9,845 bases of DNA from Planctomycetota bacterium (GTDB lineage Bacteria > Planctomycetota > Phycisphaerae > Sedimentisphaerales > Anaerobacaceae). The DNA lies in the NCBI GenBank assembly GCA_022567055.1, contig JADFHU010000147.1, positions 1 to 9,845 of the forward strand. Reading direction: 5' to 3'. A model generated the notes under the pieces. The model saw only the letters and a program-made list of their open reading frames with translations. It made no database searches and was not told where the DNA came from. Below are positions 1 to 6,733 of the stretch, piece after piece (position 1 is the stretch's first letter; every line of letters starts with the position of its first letter). Made by a program: the position numbers and the translations under genes.

Positions 1-536
1 TCAACCGCGTGACGGAGCGGGTGGAACAGCGCGAGAAGAATTGGCGCCGTAGTGGCATCACTCCCGCAAATCGGGCCATGCGCTACAACCAGAAGTCGAC
101 CCTGGTCTTGCTCTGTGGCCCGGCGGATACGGGCAAGGGTGACCTGGCCAAGGCCCTGGAGGAAAAACTATTCTGCAACGGGCGGCTGGTCTACTACCTG
201 GGTCTGTCCAATTCCCTGATGGAAAGCGACACCGATCTGAATGCATCCAGTGATCGTGATGAACACCTCAGGCGTCTGGGAGAGATCTCACACATGTTTA
301 CCGACGCGGGCCTGATTCTCATCGTGACGATCAGCGGTTTGGACGACTATGAACTGGGGATGATCCGTACCCTCAACAAGCCCCATGATGATTTTATCGT
401 GAACGTGGGTGAAAACCTCTTCAATGATGCGGAAGTTGACTTGCAGATCGACACGCTGGAACACCGGGCGGAGGCGATCGAGGAAATAGAGCGAGCGCTT
501 GCAGCGCGGAAGCACCTGGTGGAGTACTACCTGTAG
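1..536 (+). CDS. CysC-like (adenylylsulfate kinase-like) domain, probably C-terminal part of a CysN/CysC fusion; 5' partial
   Basis: The reading frame is open to the left window edge, so this may be the end of a longer protein. A GTG at 9 could start a 175-residue protein, but the segment before the kinase fold looks like a linker, which favours a CysN-CysC fusion. Counting from that GTG, the fold aligns with APS kinase: a Walker-A-like GPADTGK at 37-43, then ALEEKLF, then RRLGEISHMFTDAGL matching E. coli CysC IRRVGEVANLMVEAGL. Active CysC phosphorylates APS to PAPS in the cytoplasm. Here the P-loop Ser/Thr after Lys43 is Gly, the DGDN motif reads LGLSN, and the FISP motif reads TISGL. Kinase activity is therefore doubtful, and a regulatory or structural role for ATP sulfurylase is possible. 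The metY-like gene starts 35 bp after the stop, consistent with an operon. Family call is good; fusion and inactivity are inferred. Confidence 0.75.
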   Translation, partial: NRVTERVEQREKNWRRSGITPANRAMRYNQKSTLVLLCGPADTGKGDLAKALEEKLFCNGRLVYYLGLSNSLMESDTDLNASSDRDEHLRRLGEISHMFTDAGLILIVTISGLDDYELGMIRTLNKPHDDFIVNVGENLFNDAEVDLQIDTLEHRAEAIEEIERALAARKHLVEYYL

Positions 537-571
537 AACGACGACCGACTCAGGGGACCGGCAGACATCGG

Positions 572-1816
572 ATGAACAATACGACAGCCATACATGCGGG
601 CGATCAAAAGAAGAGCGACTGGGGGCAGAGCACGGTCCCTGTCTACCAGACGGTGTCCTATGGCTACCAGACCGCCAAAGAGCTGGAGGCGGTCTTTTCC
701 GGCCGTGCCCTGGGCCACATCTATTCTCGGATCTCCAATCCCACCACGGCCGTCCTGGAGCGACGTCTGGCGGACATGGAGGGGGCGGTGGGGTGTATTG
801 CCACGGCCAGCGGCATGGCGGCCATCTCAGCGGTGGTCCTCGGATTGCTCAAGAGCGGCGATCATATTGTCGCCAGCTCCGGCCTCTTCGGTGGCACCAT
901 CTCGCTCTTTAACGACACCTGCGCCCGCATGGGGATCACGACCCATTATGTCGACGTGGCGGACACCGGCCATTTCGCCCGGGCCCTGACCCCTGAGACG
1001 AAACTCCTCTTCGTGGAGACCATCGGCAATCCCAAGATGGATGTGCCCGACATCCCCGCCGTGGCCGAATTGGCGCAGCAGGCCGGAATTCCCCTGGTGG
1101 TAGACAGCACGATGACGCCGCCGCTGACACCTCGGATGAAGGCCTTGGGCGCCGATATCGTGATTCACTCCACGACCAAGTTTATCAATGGGCATGGTAC
1201 GGCCATGGGGGGAGCCATACTGGATACCGGGCGTTTCGACTGGGCGAACAGTTCTTTCGACACGGTCAAGCCTTACCGGCAGGCCGGACAACTGGCCCTC
1301 CTGGCCTACCTTCGCAATGGCAGCTATCGCGATCTTGGGGGCTGTGCCGCGCCGATGAACTCCTTTCTCATGCTTCAGGGGCTGGAAACGCTGCCCCTGC
1401 GGATGACGCAGCACCATGCCAATGCCAGGCGTCTGGCCACATTCCTCCAGGACGCCCCGGAGGTGGACTGGGTCAACTATCCCGGGCTCGCGGACAGTCC
1501 CTTTGCCGACCGGATCGACGGCCTGTTCGACGGACAGGCGGGCGCCGTCTTGACCTTCGGACTGGGGAGCAAGGAACGGAGCTTCCGTTTCCTGGACTCG
1601 GTGAAGCTGGCCCGGAACATGACCAATCTCGGGGATGCTAAAACACTGGTCCTACACCCGGCATCCACCATTTTCTACGAGTTTGACCGCGAGCAGCAGA
1701 CGCAGATGGGCGTGGCGGAAGACACGATTCGCGTCTCCGTCGGGCTCGAAGATACAGACGATATTGTCGATGATTTCGCCCAGGCGATTGCCCTGGCCGT
1801 CAGAGAGGCGGTATGA
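572..1816 (+). CDS. metY: O-acetylhomoserine sulfhydrylase-family PLP enzyme (Cys/Met metabolism)
   Basis: This 414-residue cytoplasmic enzyme belongs to the Cys/Met metabolism PLP family (fold type I). It shows the family order: AIHAGDQ near the N-terminus, VPVYQTVSY, a YSRISNPT segment binding PLP phosphate from the neighbouring subunit, ASGMAAI, VVDSTMTPPL and HSTTKFINGHG with the Schiff-base Lys203. The GG..LDTGRFDW stretch after the lysine is more typical of MetY (O-acetylhomoserine plus sulfide to homocysteine) than of cystathionine gamma-synthase. Length fits MetY/MetZ (about 400-430). Position immediately upstream of a sulfite reductase suggests direct use of the sulfide made there. 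The start follows a weak AGGGGA (552-557) at long spacing; no better start is visible. Alternatives are O-succinylhomoserine sulfhydrylase (MetZ) or cystathionine gamma-synthase, because acyl-donor preference cannot be read from sequence by eye. Confidence 0.88.
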   Translation: MNNTTAIHAGDQKKSDWGQSTVPVYQTVSYGYQTAKELEAVFSGRALGHIYSRISNPTTAVLERRLADMEGAVGCIATASGMAAISAVVLGLLKSGDHIVASSGLFGGTISLFNDTCARMGITTHYVDVADTGHFARALTPETKLLFVETIGNPKMDVPDIPAVAELAQQAGIPLVVDSTMTPPLTPRMKALGADIVIHSTTKFINGHGTAMGGAILDTGRFDWANSSFDTVKPYRQAGQLALLAYLRNGSYRDLGGCAAPMNSFLMLQGLETLPLRMTQHHANARRLATFLQDAPEVDWVNYPGLADSPFADRIDGLFDGQAGAVLTFGLGSKERSFRFLDSVKLARNMTNLGDAKTLVLHPASTIFYEFDREQQTQMGVAEDTIRVSVGLEDTDDIVDDFAQAIALAVREAV

Positions 1817-1850
1817 TCATCGGCTTAAAGAGTGAATCAGAGAAAGGATA

Positions 1851-1868
1851 ATGATGGAGGTCCATCAT
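1851..1868 (+). promoter_or_regulatory. Start-codon hairpin enclosing the Shine-Dalgarno of the sulfite reductase gene
   Basis: ATGATGG (1851-1857) and CCATCAT (1862-1868) are perfect reverse complements separated by the tetraloop AGGT. The Shine-Dalgarno GGAGG (1856-1860) spans the end of the 5' stem arm and the loop, and the first two bases of the ATG start (1867-1869) are paired. In mRNA this would be a 7-bp stem partly hiding the start codon while presenting much of the SD in the loop. Translational control is an inference; the palindrome itself is plain. Confidence 0.55.
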
Positions 1869-4254
1869 GGGATTCTATAAACTACCCGACACCTTAGACA
1901 GTGACATCGCGACCTTTGAAACACAGATCAAGGACTACCAGGACGAGAAGATCAATCCCGTCCAGTTCAAAGGCATTCGCGTGGCCCACGGAATCTATGA
2001 GCAGCGCAAGCCCCAGACCCACATGGTGCGAATCCGTTGCGGTGCCTGCGGGATTATGCCCAAGCAGCTCCGGAAGGTGGCGCAACTGGCCGCACAGTAC
2101 TCCTCCGGAGAGATCCATGTCACGACTCGAGGAGAGATGCAGCTCCACTACGTCGATCTGGAGGACGTGATCACGGTCTACCGGGAACTGACGACCGTGG
2201 GACTCGCGTCCCGGGGCGGGGGTGGCAATACCATTCGTAATATCATGGCCTCGGCTGATTCCGGCATCGCCCAAGACGAAGTCTTCGATGTCCAACCCTA
2301 CGCCACGGCCCTCACCACCCGTATGTTGGCCGAGGCGGACTCCTGGAACCTGCCCCGGAAATTCAAGATCACCTTTTCGAATTCTGCCCAGGACGACACG
2401 CGGGCAACGCTGACCTGCCTGGGCTTTGTCGCCAAAATGCAGGACGGCAAGAAGGGGTTCAAGGTCTACTGTGCCGGAGGCATGGGCAGTAATCCCATGC
2501 TGGGACACTTGCTCTATGACTTTGTCCCCGACGACCGGGTCTACTACATCGCCAAGGCCATGAAGCTCATGTTCGATAAGTATGGGAATCGACGGATGCG
2601 GGCCAAGGCCAAGTTGAAATTCCTCTGGGAGAAACTGGGAGAAGAGGGATTCCGTGAGAAGTTCAATCAAGCGTTGGAGCCGCTAGAAAAGGATCCGACT
2701 CTGCCCCTGGTCTTGGAGCCACTGGAGAATCGTTCCGAGGTCCGGGCCGGCTACGCCCCGGAGCCCCTGGCCGAGCAAGAGCGGGCGGCCTTCGAGACCT
2801 GGAAGCAACGATTCGTGACAGAGCAGAGGCAAGTGGGCCTGAAGTTCATCCGGGTCCCTCTCAAGCTGGGTGATATCCAGGGACCCGATGCCATCAAACT
2901 GGCGGATACCCTGGAGAATTTTGGCGACAATGTGATGCGTTTTTCCCTCAATCAGAATCTGGTGATCCGCAACATCCCGGAGGCCTACCTGCCTAACATC
3001 TTCCACGTGGTGATGGAGATCGATTCTCTGGCCCACGATCCGGCCCTCTTCGGCAATATGATTGCCTGCACCGGGGCCGATACCTGTAAGTTGGGGATCT
3101 GCCTGCCCCGGGGTGTGACGCCGGAGATTCAGAAGACCCTGCGTGAGAGTGACCTCGACCTCGATTTGCTCAACGAAGTCAAGATCCACATCTCGGGTTG
3201 CCCCAACACCTGCGGTTGTCACCATGTGGCGGACCTCGGCTTCTTTGGCAAGGTATTGCGATCCGGCAAGGAGATGTTGCCCGGTTACAACGTCCTCGCC
3301 GGCGCGATTGTCGAGGACGGTAAGACCCGCTTCACGGAGCAGGTTGACACCGTGGCCGCCAAGCATCTGCCCCTCTTTGTCAGAGACTTCTTAATGATCT
3401 ACAGCGGCAAGAAACAGGCATACGCCTCTTTTGCCGAGTACATCGACAGGGACGGCAAGGAGGACATCAAACGCGTGTGCGAACGATACCGAGAGCTGCC
3501 CACCCTCGAGGAAGACAAGAGCTTCTTCTATGATTGGGGGAGTGATGAGATCTTCTCGCTGCTGAAGGGCCAAAAGGCCGAGTGTTCGGCGGGCATGTTC
3601 GATATGATCGGCGTGGATGCCAGAACGATTAAGGAAGCCGCGAAGCAGTTGGAGGCGGCCCAGTCCGATGCGACTCGTGAACAGTGCCTCGAGACCATGT
3701 TGTTCTCGGCCTGTCGCATGTTGCTGGTGACACGCGGCGTCGAGTCACGCGACAAGGAGGCGGTGTACGGAAACTTCCACCAGCACTTCATCAAAACGAA
3801 TCTCGTTGCGGATCGCTTTTCGGAGTTGGTGCTCGCCGCGCGGGCGCGGGCGGTCAAGGACGAAAGCGCGTCCTTGCTGGACCGGCGAGAAGAGGTGGTC
3901 GCATTGGCCGACGTCATGAAGAAACTCTACAGCAGCATGGACGACTCGCTCCGTTTTGCCGCGATCGAACGCACCGAACAACAGAAGAAGGAGGCCGCGG
4001 TCAGTGCCTCCCAGGAACCCGCTGAGCCCAGCGACCGCTTCAAAGACCTGCGTGGGGTCGCCTGTCCCATGAACTTCGTGAAGACCAAGTTGGAGCTGGC
4101 GACCATGAGCGTCGGCCAAAAACTGGTCGTTTTCCTGGATGACGGCGAGGCGATTGAGAACGTGCCAAACTCGGTCAGAGCGGAGAAGCATAAAATCCTG
4201 GAGCAGACCCAAGTAAATGGCTACTGGAACGTCGTGATTGAAAAGGGTTGCTGA
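1867..4254 (+). CDS. Siroheme/4Fe-4S nitrite/sulfite reductase fused to a helical (HEPN-like) domain and a C-terminal TusA domain
   Basis: A 795-residue cytoplasmic fusion. Residues about 45-510 form the two-fold nitrite/sulfite reductase: a ferredoxin-like half domain (about 50-115, with HVTTRGEMQLH), a first catalytic-fold half, a second ferredoxin-like half (about 320-385), then the cluster domain with Cys401-x5-Cys407 and Cys445-x3-Cys449, which ligate the 4Fe-4S cluster coupled to siroheme. It should reduce sulfite to sulfide with six electrons, probably from ferredoxin since no flavin domain is present. Residues about 560-690 are mostly helical and resemble a HEPN-type bundle (tentative). 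After an Ala/Glu-rich linker, residues about 722-795 are TusA-like, with Cys733 in CPMN-FVKTK, the persulfide-carrying position. Ordinary assimilatory reductases are about 500-600 residues, so the last 230 are extra. The SD GGAGG is 6 nt before the ATG. Neighbours (CysC-like, MetY-type, CysK) favour sulfite over nitrite as substrate. Confidence 0.9.
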   Translation: MGFYKLPDTLDSDIATFETQIKDYQDEKINPVQFKGIRVAHGIYEQRKPQTHMVRIRCGACGIMPKQLRKVAQLAAQYSSGEIHVTTRGEMQLHYVDLEDVITVYRELTTVGLASRGGGGNTIRNIMASADSGIAQDEVFDVQPYATALTTRMLAEADSWNLPRKFKITFSNSAQDDTRATLTCLGFVAKMQDGKKGFKVYCAGGMGSNPMLGHLLYDFVPDDRVYYIAKAMKLMFDKYGNRRMRAKAKLKFLWEKLGEEGFREKFNQALEPLEKDPTLPLVLEPLENRSEVRAGYAPEPLAEQERAAFETWKQRFVTEQRQVGLKFIRVPLKLGDIQGPDAIKLADTLENFGDNVMRFSLNQNLVIRNIPEAYLPNIFHVVMEIDSLAHDPALFGNMIACTGADTCKLGICLPRGVTPEIQKTLRESDLDLDLLNEVKIHISGCPNTCGCHHVADLGFFGKVLRSGKEMLPGYNVLAGAIVEDGKTRFTEQVDTVAAKHLPLFVRDFLMIYSGKKQAYASFAEYIDRDGKEDIKRVCERYRELPTLEEDKSFFYDWGSDEIFSLLKGQKAECSAGMFDMIGVDARTIKEAAKQLEAAQSDATREQCLETMLFSACRMLLVTRGVESRDKEAVYGNFHQHFIKTNLVADRFSELVLAARARAVKDESASLLDRREEVVALADVMKKLYSSMDDSLRFAAIERTEQQKKEAAVSASQEPAEPSDRFKDLRGVACPMNFVKTKLELATMSVGQKLVVFLDDGEAIENVPNSVRAEKHKILEQTQVNGYWNVVIEKGC

Positions 4255-4269
4255 CGGTACGAGACTACG

Positions 4270-5079
4270 ATGATCGATTTCAGTGAAGAACAGATAGAAC
4301 GCTATAGCCGTCACATCATCCTGGAACAGGTCGGCGTCGAGGGCCAACAGAAGCTCTTGGCCTCCAAGATCCTAATTATTGGGGCCGGGGGGCTGGGGGC
4401 TCCGGCCGCTCTCTATCTGGCCGCCGCGGGCGTCGGCACCATTGGTGTTGTCGACGCCGACGTCGTCGATCTGACCAACCTGCAGCGACAGGTGATCCAC
4501 CACACCTCCGACGTGGGCGTCGACAAGGTGGAATCCGCGGCCAACAAGATTCGCGCCATCAATCCCGATGTCACCGTGAAGTGCTACAACAAGTGGGCCA
4601 AGGCAGATAACATTCTGGCCATGATTCGAGACTATGACTTCGTCATCGACGGGACGGATAATTTTCCCGCGAAGTTTCTGGTGAACGACGCCTGCTATTT
4701 CGAGAAGATACCCTTTTCCCACGCGGGCATCCTCCGATTTGACGGTCAGCTTATGACGATCTTACCGGGAGAGTCGGCCTGCTACCGCTGTGTCTTCCAC
4801 GCACCCCCGCCCGCCAACGCGGTCCCCTCCTGTTCCCAGGCGGGCGTATTGGGCGTGCTGGCGGGCGTCGTCGGATCGTTGCAGGCCACCGAAGCGATCA
4901 AGTTCCTCTTGGGACTCGGTGACCTGCTGAGCAATCGTCTGCTCACTTACAACGCCTTGACCATGCAGTTTCGGACCATCACGCTGAAACGCAAGCCGAC
5001 ATGCCCGATCTGCGGCGCCAACCCGACGATCACCCAGTTGATCGACGAGGAACAACCTGTCTGCGACTTGAAGCAGTAG
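4270..5079 (+). CDS. MoeB/ThiF/HesA-family E1-like adenylyltransferase for a ubiquitin-like sulfur carrier
   Basis: A 269-residue E1-like enzyme. It adenylates the C-terminal Gly of a small ubiquitin-like carrier (MoaD, ThiS or CysO type), preparing it for thiocarboxylation. Visible motifs: RYSRHIIL at 11-18, nucleotide-binding GAGGLG at 38-43, the NLQRQ segment, DGTDNF at 127-132 with the Mg-binding Asp130, a zinc site formed by Cys171/Cys174 (CYRC) and Cys245/Cys248 (CPIC), and Cys188 in the position of the ThiF cysteine that links to the carrier. The length matches stand-alone MoeB/ThiF. There is no C-terminal rhodanese domain as in MoeZ/MOCS3, so sulfur must come from another protein; the TusA domain of the gene 15 bp upstream is a natural candidate (inference). 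The JAMM gene 28 bp downstream points to the CysO-type cysteine pathway rather than molybdopterin or thiamine. Confidence 0.9.
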   Translation: MIDFSEEQIERYSRHIILEQVGVEGQQKLLASKILIIGAGGLGAPAALYLAAAGVGTIGVVDADVVDLTNLQRQVIHHTSDVGVDKVESAANKIRAINPDVTVKCYNKWAKADNILAMIRDYDFVIDGTDNFPAKFLVNDACYFEKIPFSHAGILRFDGQLMTILPGESACYRCVFHAPPPANAVPSCSQAGVLGVLAGVVGSLQATEAIKFLLGLGDLLSNRLLTYNALTMQFRTITLKRKPTCPICGANPTITQLIDEEQPVCDLKQ

Positions 5080-5107
5080 CCGTGTTCCCGCCGCGCCGCA
5101 CTGGCCT

Positions 5108-5518
5108 ATGACACAGCTCACGATTCCTTCAGCGATTGCAGCACGCATGGTCGAACAGGCCCGTGAAGGCTTGCCCCTGGAAGTCTGCGGCATCCTGGCG
5201 GGAAGCAAGGAGGCGGTGGCATCGCACTATGAGATGACCAATTCCGACCGCAGCGCGCTGCACTATACCATGGTCCCCGAAGAACAGTTCAAGGTCCTCA
5301 AGCGCATTCGGGCTGCCGGGGAGGAGATGTTGGCGATTTACCACAGCCATCCGGCCACGCCTGCGAGACCCTCCGCGGAGGACATTCGTTTGGCACTCAC
5401 GCCGGGTGTGATCTATGTGATCCTGTCTCTGGTGGAGCCGGAATCTCCCGTGATCAAGGGATTCACCATCGATGATGAGAAGGTCGAGGAGGTGACTATC
5501 GTGATCAGTAATCAGTAA
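5108..5518 (+). CDS. JAMM/MPN+ (M67) metallopeptidase, Mec-like
   Basis: A 136-residue single-domain zinc peptidase of the JAMM family. The complete metal site is visible: Glu25 (in PLEVCGIL), His79-Ser80-His81, Ser89 and Asp92, in the exact HxHx7Sx2D spacing. Mycobacterial Mec, of similar size, cleaves cysteine from CysO-Cys after CysM adds O-phosphoserine-derived serine to the thiocarboxylated carrier. With an E1 upstream and a cysteine synthase downstream, the same job is likely here; removal of other ubiquitin-like tags is the alternative. Start ATG at 5108 has no strong SD. The last codons (V-I-S-N-Q-stop) lie inside a TCAGTAA-type repeat, so the natural C-terminus may have been altered by repeat insertion. 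End of the first tight gene group. Confidence 0.9.
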   Translation: MTQLTIPSAIAARMVEQAREGLPLEVCGILAGSKEAVASHYEMTNSDRSALHYTMVPEEQFKVLKRIRAAGEEMLAIYHSHPATPARPSAEDIRLALTPGVIYVILSLVEPESPVIKGFTIDDEKVEEVTIVISNQ

Positions 5519-5616
5519 TCAGTGATCAGTCAGTTATCGGTCCTCGGTCCGCTCAGTCCTCAGTGATCGGTTTGGCCTGAAAGAGCCGATTACTTTACCA
5601 CTGGTTTACTGATTAC
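5501..5616. repeat. TCAGTAA-type inverted repeat overlapping the JAMM stop codon
   Basis: A run of near-repeats of (A)TCAGT(A/G)A occupies 5504-5534. GTAATCAGTAA (5508-5518) is perfectly matched by its reverse complement TTACTGATTAC (5606-5616), with further imperfect pairing inward. Between the arms are a perfect tandem TCGGTCC (5537-5543, 5544-5550) and a small inverted pair ATCGG (5566-5570)/CCGAT (5586-5590). The left arm contains the JAMM stop codon. No U-tract follows, so a classical intrinsic terminator is not supported. The element may still fold in RNA and separate the two gene groups. Confidence 0.65.
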
Positions 5617-5710
5617 AATCTTGCAGATGTCCGTGGAAGGGGACTAGAAAGGAGTGTTCGGGTCATTGCCATAAGATCCGATCGCCTTGGGGATGGCCGC
5701 CATAGTTTGT

Positions 5711-5739
5711 TTGCACGGGAGCCCCAAACAGGATAGTAT
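5711..5739 (+). promoter_or_regulatory. Possible sigma70-type promoter for cysK-mnmA-larE
   Basis: TTGCAC (5711-5716) and TAGTAT (5734-5739) are separated by 17 bp, the preferred spacing, and would start transcription near 5746, about 60 nt before cysK. The -35 matches only TTG of the consensus and the -10 matches 4 of 6 bases, so this is a candidate only. It is placed sensibly: the preceding repeat and a 289-bp gap make a separate promoter for the cysK unit likely. Confidence 0.35.
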
Positions 5740-5807
5740 CGTTGTGCTAAACTTGTACTCGGGGCATGGGCTCGGGGCGGACAGGTCGTTCCAAGGAACA
5801 AGCGACA

Positions 5808-6728
5808 ATGAACATTGCCAGGGACATGACTGAGTTGATGGGGAAGACACCCTTGGTGTCTCTGGATAGTTTCGTGGGCGACGGCGGGGCAAACATCGCG
5901 GGAAAGCTCGAGTATTTTGGCCCCGGCAGCAGCGTGAAGGATCGCATCGGTGTCAACATGATCGTCGCGGCGGAAAAGGCAGGCGAGCTCAAGACCGGCC
6001 AGACGATCGTGGAGCCGACCAGCGGCAACACCGGCATTGCCCTGGCCTGGGTGGCGGCGGCCAAGGGGTATAAACTCATCTTGACCATGCCCGAATCCAT
6101 GACCATTGAGCGACGCAAAATCTTGCAGTTGCTGGGAGCGGAACTCGTGCTCACGCCGGCCCAACAGGGAATGACAGGGGCGATCGCCAAGGCCCAAGAG
6201 ATCCTGGAAAACACACCGGGGGCCTTCATGCCCCAGCAGTTCAAGAATGCCGCCAATCCGGAGATCCATCGGCTGACCACTGCCGAAGAGATTTGGGCCG
6301 ACACGGAGGGGAAAATCGATGTGTTCGTCTCTGGGGTCGGCACCGGCGGCACCATCACGGGTGTCGGGCAGGTATTGAAAAAACGCAAGCCCTCCGTCAG
6401 GATTGTGGCCGTCGAACCGACCAACTCTCCGGTCTTGAGTGGGGGTGAACCCGGGCCTCACATGATCCAAGGCATTGGTGCGGGTTTTGTCCCGGACATT
6501 CTCGACAGGGGTGTCATCGACGAGATCATCACCGTTGAGAACGGCGAGTCCTTCGTCATGGCCAAGAGACTGGCCAGGGAGGCGGGGGTGCTGGCCGGTA
6601 TTTCCTCCGGGGCCGCGATGGTCGCCGCCGTTAAAGTCGCTGCCCAGCAGGCCAGTCGCGACCAGCTGATCGTCGTGATACTCCCCGACACCGCGGAACG
6701 CTACGTCACTACGGACTTATTCTCCTAG
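5808..6728 (+). CDS. cysK: Cysteine synthase (O-acetylserine sulfhydrylase, CysK/CysM family)
   Basis: A 306-residue PLP enzyme of fold type II. It makes cysteine from an activated serine and sulfide in the cytoplasm. The Schiff-base Lys44 lies in SSVKDR, TSGNTG (71-76) binds the substrate carboxylate, and GTGGT (178-182) binds PLP phosphate; the EPTNSPVLSGG and QGIGAGFVP segments are typical of CysK. Start choice: ATG at 5808 gives MNIARDMTELMGKTPLV, the usual CysK beginning, with AAGGA about 11 nt upstream. The in-frame ATG at 5766 would add 14 unconserved residues. The nearby E1 and JAMM genes raise the possibility that it accepts a carrier thiocarboxylate, as CysM of mycobacteria does, but the general sequence looks like ordinary CysK. 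The gap to mnmA is only 5 bp, so the two are probably co-transcribed. Confidence 0.92.
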   Translation: MNIARDMTELMGKTPLVSLDSFVGDGGANIAGKLEYFGPGSSVKDRIGVNMIVAAEKAGELKTGQTIVEPTSGNTGIALAWVAAAKGYKLILTMPESMTIERRKILQLLGAELVLTPAQQGMTGAIAKAQEILENTPGAFMPQQFKNAANPEIHRLTTAEEIWADTEGKIDVFVSGVGTGGTITGVGQVLKKRKPSVRIVAVEPTNSPVLSGGEPGPHMIQGIGAGFVPDILDRGVIDEIITVENGESFVMAKRLAREAGVLAGISSGAAMVAAVKVAAQQASRDQLIVVILPDTAERYVTTDLFS

Positions 6729-6733
6729 GCAAG

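Noticed and set aside
1894..3366. Two long - strand frames opposite the sulfite reductase gene
   Set aside because: They mirror the codon bias of the real gene; the + strand carries all the catalytic motifs.
5504..5570. Possible CRISPR array in the TCAGTAA repeats
   Set aside because: Repeat units are about 7 nt, contiguous and degenerate, with no spacers of uniform length.
5566..5598. Intrinsic terminator after the JAMM gene
   Set aside because: The ATCGG/CCGAT pair can form a short stem, but it is weak and is not followed by a U-tract.
5766..5807. Upstream ATG for CysK
   Set aside because: It would add 14 unconserved residues; ATG 5808 has a typical CysK N-terminus and AAGGA upstream.
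5519..5807. Search for a small ubiquitin-like carrier gene or a riboswitch before cysK
   Set aside because: No frame of 60 or more codons ending in Gly-Gly was seen on either strand, and no SAM or other sulfur-related riboswitch core was recognised.
5613..6470. Long - strand open frame (285 codons) opposite cysK
   Set aside because: It is antisense to a clearly recognised cysK, and its translation is low-complexity Arg/Pro/Gly/His-rich with no family motif.
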